Source: Actinomycetota bacterium
GTDB taxonomy: Bacteria > Actinomycetota > Humimicrobiia > Humimicrobiales > Humimicrobiaceae
DNA: 22,548 bases
Assembly (NCBI GenBank): GCA_016932375.1
Contig: JAFGDA010000059.1
Coordinates: 1 to 22,548, forward strand
Direction: 5' to 3'
Numbering within the stretch: the first letter of the stretch is position 1; the number at the start of each line of letters is the position of its first letter. The notes under the pieces are model-generated. The model was not told the origin of the DNA. It did not search any database and was given only the letters and a program-made list of their open reading frames with translations. A program made the position numbers and the translations under genes. Below, piece after piece: positions 15,010 through 22,548 of this stretch.

Positions 15010-15053
15010 CTTTTTTTTAATATTTATTTAATTTTTTCTTAACACCATGAAGG

Positions 15054-15084
15054 CTGATATCTGTTAGACTTTCTCATATATAAT
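15054..15084 (+). promoter_or_regulatory. Candidate Pho-regulated promoter of pstS
   Basis: A perfect -10 TATAAT (15079-15084) lies 29 nt before the pstS ATG. There is no -35 consensus at the right distance (GATATC at 17 nt), as expected for an activator-dependent promoter. In its place stand two adjacent heptamers, CTGATAT-CTGTTAG (15054-15067), resembling the CTGTCAT half-site of Pho boxes. They are adjacent rather than 11 nt apart, so the operator call is tentative. Confidence 0.4.
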
Positions 15085-15112
15085 GTTAATTTTATGCAAG
15101 GAGAAAGAAGAA

Positions 15113-16057
15113 ATGTATGAGAGAAAAAGCAGGACGATGATTATAATGAGCCTGATTTCGGTGCTGGCTTTTACGGCATTTATTTTTACCGGGTGCGGTA
15201 ATGGAAGCGCCTCACCTGCTGATACGGATACCGTGGGGACAGCAGGGGAACCTGCGGAAGCAGGATTCAAGGATGAAGAACTCGTGATCCAGGGATCCGA
15301 TACCCTTCTCGAGGTTTCGCAGAATTGGGCCGAAGCTTTCATGAACAGGTATCCGCAGGTAAGCATATCCGTTACCGGAGGTGGATCCGGAACCGGTATA
15401 GCTGCCCTTATAAATAAGACAGCCGACTTTGCAAATGCTTCAAGGGAAATGAAAGAATCAGAGCGGGAAGAGGCACTGTCAGCGGGACTTGATCCCCAGG
15501 AATACATTGTAGCCTATGATGGCATATCCGTGGTTGTCAACAATAACAACCCTGTTATAGAGCTTACCATTGAACAGATATCGAAGATTTTTACCGGTGA
15601 GATAACCAGCTGGAGCGAGCTCGGCGGAAATGATGCAGAAATTATTGTTTCTTCCAGGGATTCAAGCTCGGGAACCTATCAATATTTTAAGGAAAGAGTG
15701 GTACAGCTGGACGAAACCCTCAAGGATAACGACTATACGCAGAATGCACTGTTCCTTGCTTCCAACTCGGAAATAAGGGAAGAAGTGTCTTCAAATGAGA
15801 ATGCAATAGGTTATATAGGGCTGGGCTATATGGACGAAAGCGTAAAGGCCCTTGGAGTAAAGGCTGATGATTCCGCTGCAGCCGTAGAACCATCAATTGA
15901 CAGTGTCAAAAGCAAGGACTACCCGATTTCAAGGCCGCTTTATATATACTCTCCTGATACCGGGCTTACAGACTTAGAGCAGTCATTTATGGATTTTGTA
16001 ACCGGCCAGGAAGGACAGGAGATAGCTCTTGAAATAGGATTCGTGCCGATAAAATAA
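15113..16057 (+). CDS. pstS: Phosphate ABC transporter substrate-binding lipoprotein PstS
   Basis: A 314-residue extracytoplasmic phosphate-binding protein. It has a signal peptide with lipobox FTGC (lipidated C28), a short acidic spacer, then the fold with the phosphate-ligand motifs QGSDTLL (60-66), GGGSGTG (89-95) and SRDSSSGT (181-188). I chose ATG at 15113 because AGGAG stands 9 nt before it; an in-frame ATG at 15083 overlaps the -10 box and would spoil the signal peptide. It is the first pst gene, followed by a strong terminator before pstC, which would allow the binding protein to be made in excess over the membrane parts. Confidence 0.94.
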   Translation: MYERKSRTMIIMSLISVLAFTAFIFTGCGNGSASPADTDTVGTAGEPAEAGFKDEELVIQGSDTLLEVSQNWAEAFMNRYPQVSISVTGGGSGTGIAALINKTADFANASREMKESEREEALSAGLDPQEYIVAYDGISVVVNNNNPVIELTIEQISKIFTGEITSWSELGGNDAEIIVSSRDSSSGTYQYFKERVVQLDETLKDNDYTQNALFLASNSEIREEVSSNENAIGYIGLGYMDESVKALGVKADDSAAAVEPSIDSVKSKDYPISRPLYIYSPDTGLTDLEQSFMDFVTGQEGQEIALEIGFVPIK

Positions 16058-16085
16058 GCGTTCTCCCGGGAACAAATTCGTTTCA

Positions 16086-16130
16086 TTAAAAGAGCTGCGG
16101 CAGTTGATTACCCGGCAGCTCTTTTAATTA
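16086..16130 (+). terminator. Rho-independent terminator / attenuator between pstS and pstC
   Basis: Perfect 13-bp arms TTAAAAGAGCTGC (16086-16098) and GCAGCTCTTTTAA (16115-16127) with a 16-nt loop; the right arm itself supplies the T-run. It lies 28 nt after the pstS stop. Partial read-through would lower pstCA expression relative to pstS. The symmetry of the A and T tracts means it could also work on the other strand, but no minus-strand gene ends here. Confidence 0.85.
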
Positions 16131-16152
16131 ATTATAATTGTATTTATAATTT

Positions 16153-16182
16153 TTGCTGTTAGCAGGGACAATAATTTATAAT
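16153..16182 (+). promoter_or_regulatory. Possible internal promoter before pstC
   Basis: TTGCTG (16153-16158), 18 nt, and TATAAT (16177-16182), just after the terminator and 12 nt before the pstC ATG. CTGTTAG at 16156-16162 repeats the heptamer found ahead of the pstS -10 box, so both may respond to the same regulator. Confidence 0.35.
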
Positions 16183-16193
16183 ATGTTTACAGG

Positions 16194-17081
16194 ATGAGCA
16201 GGTTATTGCCGAGGTTCAAAAAGTTTAAGCAGTTCCTTATATACAGAACAGTATTTTTAAGCGGAATAATTTCCGTGATAGTACTTGGGCTTATTCTTGC
16301 ATTTCTTCTTTACAATTCTTTTAAATTTTTTGCGAATTACCCGGTATTCGAATTTCTTGCCGGAACACGATGGGCACCCACCTCGGACCCGGAAAAGTTC
16401 GGGATACTTCCCCTGCTTGCCGGCTCTGCACTCGTATCATTCGGGGCCATTATAATAGCCATACCCCTGGGGATAGGAACGGCACTGTATATCGGGGAAC
16501 TTGCACCAAAAATTGTTAGGGAGATATTGAAACCTGTAATAGAGATCCTTGCTTCAATACCATCTGTCGTGATTGGCTTCATAGGGATGACCCTGCTGTC
16601 AGGATACATAAAGAAGATTTTTGACCTCAGTACAGGGCTTACCGCCCTTACCGGTTCAATAATGCTTGCTTTTATGAGCCTGCCGACCATAATCTCTATT
16701 TCGGAAGATGCAATAAATGCGGTGCCCAACAGCTACAGGTTTGCATCGACTGCCCTTGGCGCAACCAAATGGCAAACTTCATATAAGATAGTGATGCCCG
16801 CAGCCTCTTCAGGCATACTTGCCGCAACAATGCTGGGCCTCGGGAGGGTAATTGGCGAGACAATGACCGTTTTAATGGTAACAGGTAATTCACCAAGGCT
16901 TGTTTTTTCCATGCTCCAGCCAGTAAGGACCATTACCGGTACCATTGCTGCAGAGATGGGAGAGACGGTGCAGGGAGGGCTCCATTATTCATCACTATTT
17001 GCAATAGGCCTGATCCTTTTCCTGATAACATTTTTAATAAATTTTATTGCGGACCGTTTTGTTAACAGGGCCAGGGGGTAA
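16194..17081 (+). CDS. pstC: Phosphate ABC transporter permease PstC
   Basis: A 295-residue inner-membrane permease with six predicted helices (about 20-45, 73-100, 113-140, 150-172, 205-230 and 265-290). The EAA loop that contacts the ATPase is EDAINAVPNSYRFASTALGA (171-190) followed by TKWQTSYKIVMP. The PstC-type periplasmic loop follows TM1 (FLAGTRWAPTSDPEKFGILP). It forms the phosphate channel with PstA. The ATG has only an AGG directly against it, so translation may be inefficient. It follows pstS after a terminator and precedes pstA by 147 nt. Confidence 0.94.
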   Translation: MSRLLPRFKKFKQFLIYRTVFLSGIISVIVLGLILAFLLYNSFKFFANYPVFEFLAGTRWAPTSDPEKFGILPLLAGSALVSFGAIIIAIPLGIGTALYIGELAPKIVREILKPVIEILASIPSVVIGFIGMTLLSGYIKKIFDLSTGLTALTGSIMLAFMSLPTIISISEDAINAVPNSYRFASTALGATKWQTSYKIVMPAASSGILAATMLGLGRVIGETMTVLMVTGNSPRLVFSMLQPVRTITGTIAAEMGETVQGGLHYSSLFAIGLILFLITFLINFIADRFVNRARG

Positions 17082-17228
17082 GCCATATGAAATACTGGCG
17101 GAAAGCTTTTAGTCAATCGGGTCATTTATGTGAATATGGATTTATTGGTGATTAATGGTAAATGGTACACCTTTGACACATTGTTTCCTGGACAGGGACC
17201 GGGGAAATTATTGGTTAGTTAATGTACA

Positions 17229-18098
17229 ATGAATAATTTTACGGCAACAAATAAGAAAAATAATTTGATTCAGAAGGTTTTCTACTTCCTGTTTCTTTTT
17301 ATAACCCTTATCGTGATCCTGTTTGTTTTCGGGATAGTTATTTATCTGATAGTAAAAGGAGGGAGCGCCATTACATGGGAGTTCCTGACCAAAAAACCAT
17401 CGGGCGGGATGAAGGAAGGCGGGATATCCACGGTTATAATTGGTACACTCTACCTCATGCTTGGGACCCTTATATTTTCCCTTCCTGTGGGCATAATTTC
17501 TGCAATCTACCTGAATGAGTATGCGAGGAAGAACAGGCTTACAAAAATGATAAGGCTTTCCATAGTCAATATGGCTGGGGTCCCCTCCGTTGTGTTTGGC
17601 CTTTTTGGCCTTGGCTTTTTTGTCATGTTCCTGAATTTCGGAAGGTCGGTTCTTGCCGGTTCGCTTACGCTGTCCCTCCTTATACTGCCGATCATTATAA
17701 CATCGACAGAGGAAGCACTGAAAAGTGTCCCTGACACATTAAGGCATGCGTCGCTTGCTCTCGGGGCCACAAGGTGGCAGACAATAATAAAGGTGGTGCT
17801 GCCCCAGGCCATGCCGGGCATTATTACCGGTGCCGTTCTCGGATTGGGAAGGGCGGCTGGCGAGACTGCACCAATACTTTTTACTGCTGCTGCATTTTTC
17901 CAGCCCAACCTGCCAAAATCTGTTTTCAGCCAGGTAATGGCCCTTCCATATCATCTTTATGTCCTGGTTACGCAGGTCGCTGATGCTCCAGATGATAAAA
18001 AATGGGGAACCGCACTGGTGCTTTTGCTGATAGTACTGGCATTTGCAGTTATTGCTGCGATAATAAGGACCAGGGCAAGGTTAAGGAAAAGGGAGTAG
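17229..18098 (+). CDS. pstA: Phosphate ABC transporter permease PstA
   Basis: A 289-residue permease and partner of PstC, with six membrane helices after a polar N-terminus. The EAA loop is EEALKSVPDTLRHASLALGA (161-180), then TRWQTIIKVVLPQAMPGI and the PstA-typical GLGRAAGETAPILFTAAAFF. The loop FLTKKPSGGMKEGGI (52-66) is characteristic of PstA. The 147-nt gap after pstC holds no gene I can support. The next gene is phoU rather than the expected pstB, so the ATPase must be encoded elsewhere if the transporter works. No strong ribosome site is visible. Confidence 0.94.
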   Translation: MNNFTATNKKNNLIQKVFYFLFLFITLIVILFVFGIVIYLIVKGGSAITWEFLTKKPSGGMKEGGISTVIIGTLYLMLGTLIFSLPVGIISAIYLNEYARKNRLTKMIRLSIVNMAGVPSVVFGLFGLGFFVMFLNFGRSVLAGSLTLSLLILPIIITSTEEALKSVPDTLRHASLALGATRWQTIIKVVLPQAMPGIITGAVLGLGRAAGETAPILFTAAAFFQPNLPKSVFSQVMALPYHLYVLVTQVADAPDDKKWGTALVLLLIVLAFAVIAAIIRTRARLRKRE

Positions 18099-18171
18099 AC
18101 AAAGCATATTATTTGTTGTAAAAGAAGCCGTATGGTGATAGGTTAAGAAATCATAGGTACAGGGGTTTGAA

Positions 18172-18840
18172 ATGAGAAAAACATTTTATGATAAACTGGA
18201 TGAAATAACGGAAGACGTACTGTCGATGGGGAGCCTTGTCCAGGAAGCAGTACACAATTCTTTGCAGGCTCTCATAAATATGGACAGGGACCTTGCAAAT
18301 GAAATCTCTGAAAAAGATGGAAAGATTGATGAATATGATATGGCAATTGAGGAAAAATGCATAGTCCTGCAGGCCGAGCACCAGCCTGTAGCAAGGGACC
18401 TGAGGTACCTGCATTCCATAAGCATAATAATAAAGCACCTTGAGAGAATCGGCGACCTTGCGGTAAATATAGCTAAAGTAGTAAAAAGGCTATCAAAGGA
18501 AGACGAAGCCCGCCTCGACAGGGAAATTATAGACCTGATTATAGAGATGGGGAATCTTGTAAAGTCTGAATTAAGCAGGGCACTGGAGTCTTTTAAAAAG
18601 AAGGATGCGAAAATTGCCTCAAAACTTGGCAAGTCAGATGACGCAGCGGATGAGATACAGAAAATGATCTTCAGGAAACTGTTTTCTTCTAAGAAGGGAG
18701 AAGATGACATAAAATTTGTAACCAGTATAACCCTTGTCAGCAGGTATCTTGAAAGAATAGGGGATCAGTCTGTAAATATCGGGGACAGGATTCTTTATTT
18801 CCAGACCGGGGATTACTCTGTATTTCATGATAATCTATAA
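18172..18840 (+). CDS. phoU: Phosphate signalling protein PhoU
   Basis: A 222-residue all-helical protein with the two three-helix PhoU repeats. Each carries the metal-binding-type E/D-x3-D helix: HLERIGDLAVNIAK (first repeat) and YLERIGDQSVNIGD (second repeat). PhoU links the Pst transporter to PhoR and switches the kinase off when phosphate is plentiful. AGGGG lies 7 nt upstream of the ATG. It is the last plus-strand gene of the phosphate locus and converges on the potassium channel gene, with only 35 nt between their stops and no obvious terminator. Confidence 0.95.
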   Translation: MRKTFYDKLDEITEDVLSMGSLVQEAVHNSLQALINMDRDLANEISEKDGKIDEYDMAIEEKCIVLQAEHQPVARDLRYLHSISIIIKHLERIGDLAVNIAKVVKRLSKEDEARLDREIIDLIIEMGNLVKSELSRALESFKKKDAKIASKLGKSDDAADEIQKMIFRKLFSSKKGEDDIKFVTSITLVSRYLERIGDQSVNIGDRILYFQTGDYSVFHDNL

Positions 18841-18875
18841 GAAAAATATGTGAAGCAAAATATATATCCAGTCCC

Positions 18876-19913
18876 CTATTCGGAAGCAAGGCTTTCAAGT
18901 TTTATTATCTGTTCCTTTGCACCCATGGCAATTATTTTCTGACCGGCTTTTATGAGCTTGCTGCCGCTTGCCTTGCTGAAAGTTGCTTTTTCACCATGCT
19001 CCAGTATGGAAATTATCAGGGCATCTATCGTATATCTTTCAGCGGCCTCTTTTATGGTTATCCCGTCTATCCTGCTGCCGGGTTTAACATCTATCTCGGC
19101 AAGTTCGATTTCCAGTTCCTCTGTCCTCATTAAAGTATCCAGGAAATCGGTTACAGATGGCTGGAGTGCCATGGCAGCCATTCTCCTCCCGCCTATTATC
19201 TGCGGCGACACTACCCTGTCTGCACCTGCCCTTTCCAGCTTGCCTGTAGTTTCATGGGCTTTTGCCCTTGCCACTACGAGGACGGAGGGGTTGAGTGCCT
19301 TTGCAGACAACGTGACATAAACATTTTCAGAATCGGTATCAAGTGCGGCAAATAATCCCTTTGCCCTCTCGATACCGGCCTCAAGCAGGGTATCATCATT
19401 GGATGCATCACCTTCTATATACAGCCAGCCGTTTTCACGGCAAAAAGCAATAGGTTCCCCGGATTTATCGATTGCGATAAATGGAGCATTGTTCCTTTTT
19501 AACCTTGAGGCAATTTCCATGCCCACCCTTCCAAGCCCGCATATGATATAATGATCCTTTAAATTTGAAACCATTTTGACCCTCCTTCTCTTTTCGATTC
19601 TTCCGAGCAAGAACTCGCTTAGAAAAAAATCCGTAAGGTTTATAAGAATATAAGCCACCGCCCCTGTACCGGTTATAATGAGGACTATTGTAAATATCGT
19701 ACCTGTTCTTGAAAGATCCTTTACCAGCCCATATCCCACTGTAGTTATCGTAATGGTGGTCATGAAAAGGGCATCAAGAAAACTAAGGTCCTCGATGAGC
19801 ATGTAACCCAGTGAACCAAGGAAGTAAATACCTGCAAGGACAGCTATTGAGATTACTATCCTTTTAGAGAACTGTGAAAATTTTTTAAACTTCATATCTA
19901 AATTTTTGCCCAT
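18876..19913 (-). CDS. Two-TM potassium channel with RCK (TrkA-N/TrkA-C) domains
   Basis: A 345-residue MthK-like channel subunit. TM1 (about 18-40), a pore helix with selectivity filter TVGYG (58-62), and TM2 (about 70-97) are followed by a cytosolic RCK-N Rossmann domain with the dinucleotide-binding GLGRVG (126-131) and acidic D154, then an RCK-C domain from about residue 260. It should form tetrameric, ligand-gated K+ channels. The start at 19913 gives MGKNLDMKF; neither this ATG nor the one seven codons on has a clear ribosome site. On the minus strand TATAAT (19951-19946) is a possible -10 with a poor -35. Confidence 0.92.
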   Translation of the reverse strand: MGKNLDMKFKKFSQFSKRIVISIAVLAGIYFLGSLGYMLIEDLSFLDALFMTTITITTVGYGLVKDLSRTGTIFTIVLIITGTGAVAYILINLTDFFLSEFLLGRIEKRRRVKMVSNLKDHYIICGLGRVGMEIASRLKRNNAPFIAIDKSGEPIAFCRENGWLYIEGDASNDDTLLEAGIERAKGLFAALDTDSENVYVTLSAKALNPSVLVVARAKAHETTGKLERAGADRVVSPQIIGGRRMAAMALQPSVTDFLDTLMRTEELEIELAEIDVKPGSRIDGITIKEAAERYTIDALIISILEHGEKATFSKASGSKLIKAGQKIIAMGAKEQIIKLESLASE

Positions 19914-19973
19914 GTCATGTTTTTTTGCAAGAATATTTAAGGCAGATTATACAGTTTTATGGTATTATTTTAT

Positions 19974-20012
19974 AGAGATCCGGTTGATATTATACCAGCC
20001 GGGTCTCTTTTA
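19974..20012 (+). terminator. Strong terminator-like hairpin in a divergent intergenic region
   Basis: AGAGATCCGGTTG (19974-19986) pairs with CAGCCGGGTCTCT (19996-20008), 13 bp with two G-U wobbles and a 9-nt loop, followed by TTTTAATTAT. It points along the plus strand. The genes on both sides diverge, so no annotated plus-strand gene ends here. A weak promoter at 19925-19953 (TTGCAA, 17 nt, TATACA) would give a transcript of about 55 nt. Confidence 0.7.
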
Positions 20013-20016
20013 ATTA

Positions 20017-20042
20017 TATGGGTCTTTATGGGCATTTATGGG
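20017..20042. repeat. Three TATGGG repeats with exact 10-bp period
   Basis: TATGGG at 20017-20022, 20027-20032 and 20037-20042, each within a longer (T)TTATGGG(T/C) unit. They lie just upstream of the candidate rsmI promoter (-35 at 20051), with one helical turn between copies, as for a cooperative DNA-binding protein. Function not known. Confidence 0.6.
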
Positions 20043-20050
20043 TTTCTGGC

Positions 20051-20079
20051 TTGTTTATTGATGGGGTTCATTGTATATT
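20051..20079 (+). promoter_or_regulatory. Candidate promoter of the rsmI-metG operon
   Basis: TTGTTT (20051-20056), 17 nt, TATATT (20074-20079). The predicted start is near 20086, about 25 nt before the rsmI ATG, leaving room only for the ribosome site AGGGG. Confidence 0.55.
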
Positions 20080-20110
20080 GTTTTAAGTCTTTTATGATGC
20101 AGGGGAAGAA

Positions 20111-21070
20111 ATGCTAATGGAAAAAGACGATAAAAATAAGTGCTCCGGGTCCGGCAGCGGGGCAACTGATGGAACAGGAAGCAGCAGGACAGGTACCCTG
20201 TATGTATGCTCCACACCTATCGGGAACCTGGAAGATGTAAGTTTCAGGCTTAAAAGAATTCTTGAGGAAGCGGACATAATCGCTGCCGAGGATACCCGCA
20301 CAACTTTGGGACTGCTTGCCAGGTACTCGATAAGGAAGAAAAAGCTCATAAGTTACCATGACCACAGTGGGAAAACCAGGATACAAAAAATAATGGAGAG
20401 CCTGAGAGAGGGGTGCAATGTTGCCCTTGTCTCGGAATCGGGTACCCCCAGTATCCAGGACCCGGGATACAGCCTTATAACTGCATGTATAGAAAACGGG
20501 CTGTCCGTCACGGTTGTTCCAGGGCCAAATGCAGCCATAAGCGCCCTTGTCCTCTCAGGCCTGCCTGCGGATAATTTCTTTTTTGCGGGATTTCTCCCGC
20601 GTTCGGCAGCAAAGCGCAAAAGCAAGCTTGCCGAACTATCCCGGCTGTCTTGCACCATGATTTTTTACGAATCTCCCAACCGCATAAAGAAACTGCTTGC
20701 AGAAGTACTGGAAATCATGGGGAGCAGGAAAGCTGCACTTGCAAGAGAGTTAACCAAAGTTTTTGAAGAAGTCATCAGGGGAAAAGTCCAGGATATCCTG
20801 GCAGGGATAAATGACAGGACTGTAAAAGGGGAGATTGTGCTTGTTGTTGAAGGAAGCAGTGCAGGCACTGATGCCGGCACCGGGGATGGTGCCAGCCTGA
20901 CCGAAAAAGAAATAAAAGAGGAACTGGCACTGCTTGTAAGGAACGGAATGACCAAAAAGGAGGCGCTAAAAGATATGAGGGCCCGATATGACATTGACAG
21001 GCAAAAATTGTATAATATTTCAACAAAAATCCGGGTAAAAGAAGGGGAAAAAGAACGTAACAATGACTGA
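20111..21070 (+). CDS. rsmI: 16S rRNA (cytidine(1402)-2'-O)-methyltransferase RsmI
   Basis: A 319-residue SAM-dependent tetrapyrrole-methylase-fold enzyme that 2'-O-methylates C1402 in the decoding centre of 16S rRNA. Family motifs: TPIGNLEDVSFR (35-46), AAEDTRTT (58-65), SESGTPSIQDPG (108-119; canonically SDAGTPGISDPG), VPGPNAAISAL (136-146), FAGFLPR (158-164) and FYESPNRI, followed by the C-terminal helical tail. The start follows AGGGGAAGAA. The first 28 residues are a charged then Gly/Ser/Thr-rich tail not seen in most RsmI proteins, which begin close to GTLYV. It overlaps metG by 8 nt, so the two are translationally coupled. Confidence 0.95.
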   Translation: MLMEKDDKNKCSGSGSGATDGTGSSRTGTLYVCSTPIGNLEDVSFRLKRILEEADIIAAEDTRTTLGLLARYSIRKKKLISYHDHSGKTRIQKIMESLREGCNVALVSESGTPSIQDPGYSLITACIENGLSVTVVPGPNAAISALVLSGLPADNFFFAGFLPRSAAKRKSKLAELSRLSCTMIFYESPNRIKKLLAEVLEIMGSRKAALARELTKVFEEVIRGKVQDILAGINDRTVKGEIVLVVEGSSAGTDAGTGDGASLTEKEIKEELALLVRNGMTKKEALKDMRARYDIDRQKLYNISTKIRVKEGEKERNND

Positions 21071-22548
21071 TAAAAAATTTTATATCACCACTGCAATTCC
21101 TTACATGAATGCCAAACTGCACCTCGGGCAGATATATGAATTCATACTTGCGGATGTGGTAGCAAGGTTTAACAGGCTCGAGGGAAAGGATGTATTTTTC
21201 CTGACCGGAGCGGATGAACACGGCCAGAAAATAAAGAAAAGCGCTTCAGAAAAAGGAGTATCACCGCAGGAATATGTGGACTTTATGGTTTCTGATATGA
21301 AAAGGCTTCTTGAACTTTACCATATCAGCAACAGCAGCTTTATAAGGACCACCAGCGCCGACCATGAGAAGGCAGTGCAGGACATCCTCGTTCAGCTGAA
21401 TGAAAACGGTGATTTGTATAAGAGCACCTACAGGGGCAAATACTGCGTGCCATGTGAGACATTTCTTACGGATTCACAGCTTGTAGACGGCAGGTGTCCC
21501 CAGTGCAGCCGGGAAGTCGAGGATGTAGAAGAGGAGAATTATTTCTTCAAGCTTTCAAGATATGAAGAAAAAATCCTTGATCATATACAGGAAAACCCGG
21601 GTTTTATTGTCCCTGAAACACGCAAAAACGAAGTGCTCGGTATTTTAAACCAGGGGCTCAGGGATATAAGTATTTCAAGGACCACCGTCGAATGGGGGGT
21701 TCCCCTGCCGTTTGACAGCGGGCATTATTGCTATGTCTGGGTGGATGCCCTCATCAATTATATATCGGCGCTTGGTTATCCAGGAAAAGATTCATCCCTT
21801 TTTGAAAGGTACTGGCCGGCGGACCAGCACCATATCGGTAAGGATATCCTGAAATTTCATGCAATCATATGGCCCGCCATGCTGATGTCGCTGGGCATAG
21901 ACCTTCCCGGAAGCATAGTGGTGCACGGCTGGTTGATGAAGGGAGAGGAAAAGCTGTCCAAGTCAAAGGGTATTACACTTGACCCTGATGGGCTGGCGGA
22001 AAAATTCGGAGTGGACGGGATACGCTATTTTTTGACAAGGGAGATTTCGTTCGGGCTGGACGGCTCTTTCACCGGGGAGTCGTTTACGAGGAGATATAAT
22101 GCGGATCTTTCCAATGATATCGGGAACCTCGTATCAAGGACCGTGGCAATGATCGAAAAGTACAGGCAGGGGGAAATTCCCGGAAGGAAAGATGGCGGGG
22201 AATTCGAGAAAAAGTGGAACGAAACAAAATCCCGGGTTTTTGATTATATGAGCCAGTTTAAATTTTCGGATTACCTTGCCACGGTATGGGATTTCATAAA
22301 CATGGCAAATAAATATATTGAGGATAACCAGCCCTGGAACCTCGTAAAGAGCGGCAGCAGTGAGGACCAGGAAAAGCTTGACGGAGTATTATACAGGACA
22401 GTGGAAGCAATAAGGCTGTCGGCAGTTCTCCTGATTCCGTTTATGCCCGGATCATGCACAGAGATATTCAAACAGCTTGGAATGGAAACCTGCATTGAAG
22501 ATATGAACATTGAACAGCAGGGTTCATGGGGATTCTTCAGGGGCGGAA
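21063..22548 (+). CDS. metG: Methionyl-tRNA synthetase (partial, C-terminus outside window)
   Basis: The first 495 residues of MetRS, which charges tRNA-Met with methionine. The class I signature near the N-terminus reads HLGQ (20-23) instead of HIGH/HLGH. A single zinc knuckle is formed by C128-x2-C131 and C145-x2-C148; the methionine pocket region includes WVDALINYIS; the second signature is KLSKS (297-301); and the anticodon-binding helical domain follows with N-P-W (NQPWNL). The ATG at 21063 lies within the last codons of rsmI (8-nt overlap). The one-knuckle pattern places it with Thermus-type bacterial enzymes. Whether the C-terminal tRNA-binding extension is present cannot be seen, because the gene runs off the right edge. 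Confidence 0.95.
   Translation, partial: MTDKKFYITTAIPYMNAKLHLGQIYEFILADVVARFNRLEGKDVFFLTGADEHGQKIKKSASEKGVSPQEYVDFMVSDMKRLLELYHISNSSFIRTTSADHEKAVQDILVQLNENGDLYKSTYRGKYCVPCETFLTDSQLVDGRCPQCSREVEDVEEENYFFKLSRYEEKILDHIQENPGFIVPETRKNEVLGILNQGLRDISISRTTVEWGVPLPFDSGHYCYVWVDALINYISALGYPGKDSSLFERYWPADQHHIGKDILKFHAIIWPAMLMSLGIDLPGSIVVHGWLMKGEEKLSKSKGITLDPDGLAEKFGVDGIRYFLTREISFGLDGSFTGESFTRRYNADLSNDIGNLVSRTVAMIEKYRQGEIPGRKDGGEFEKKWNETKSRVFDYMSQFKFSDYLATVWDFINMANKYIEDNQPWNLVKSGSSEDQEKLDGVLYRTVEAIRLSAVLLIPFMPGSCTEIFKQLGMETCIEDMNIEQQGSWGFFRGG

Noticed and set aside
19974..20110. T-box or other riboswitch controlling rsmI-metG
   Set aside because: The best promoter lies downstream of the hairpin, leaving a leader of only about 25 nt, and no T-box specifier or conserved core is visible.

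Overview
The window reads as ordinary bacterial chromosome of moderate to low GC. Arginine is written mostly AGG/AGA and isoleucine often ATA, translation starts often have AGGAG-type ribosome sites, and the phosphate-binding protein carries a lipobox. This suits an anaerobic Firmicutes-like, Actinobacteria-like or candidate-phylum bacterium. The sequence alone does not let me name a genus, and I see no phage, plasmid, CRISPR or intact insertion sequence.

Bases 1-4233 are an accessory, scarred stretch. A TetR-family regulator (running off the left edge) and a serine beta-lactamase-like hydrolase form a minus-strand pair. They are driven by a near-consensus promoter whose start point is covered by an 11-bp-arm palindrome, probably the regulator's own operator. 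Beyond it lie a C-terminal scrap of a Clp ATPase, a further unidentified coding tail, one intact AAA/DUF4143 ATPase, the tail of a second DUF4143 ATPase on the opposite strand, and a decayed 195-bp copy of the 3' end of the hydrolase gene exactly 3450 bp from the original. This looks like repeated insertion, duplication and decay.

Bases 4234-8797 hold minus-strand housekeeping and stress genes: a copper-type P1B ATPase with a separate small HMA copper-binding protein in front of it, an aldo/keto reductase, and an MgtC-family membrane protein followed by a Mut7-C RNase-like protein. Bases 9013-11954 (plus strand) carry a site-2-protease-type membrane metalloprotease with CBS domains, a broken or hypothetical small gene, a HAD hydrolase, and a YtxH-like small membrane protein.

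Bases 12151-12701 hold five tRNA genes (Lys, Glu, Val, Asp, Phe). Bases 12833-18840 form a phosphate-starvation locus: a PhoR-like kinase, a PhoB/PhoP-like regulator, PstS, PstC, PstA and PhoU. The kinase senses phosphate status through the Pst/PhoU complex and the regulator probably activates pstS. The transporter ATPase gene pstB, normally between pstA and phoU, is absent. A strong terminator hairpin separates pstS from pstC.

Bases 18876-19913 (minus) encode a two-TM potassium channel with RCK domains. After a divergent region with an unexplained plus-strand terminator hairpin and three TATGGG repeats at exact 10-bp period, rsmI and metG (cut by the right edge) overlap as a translation operon.
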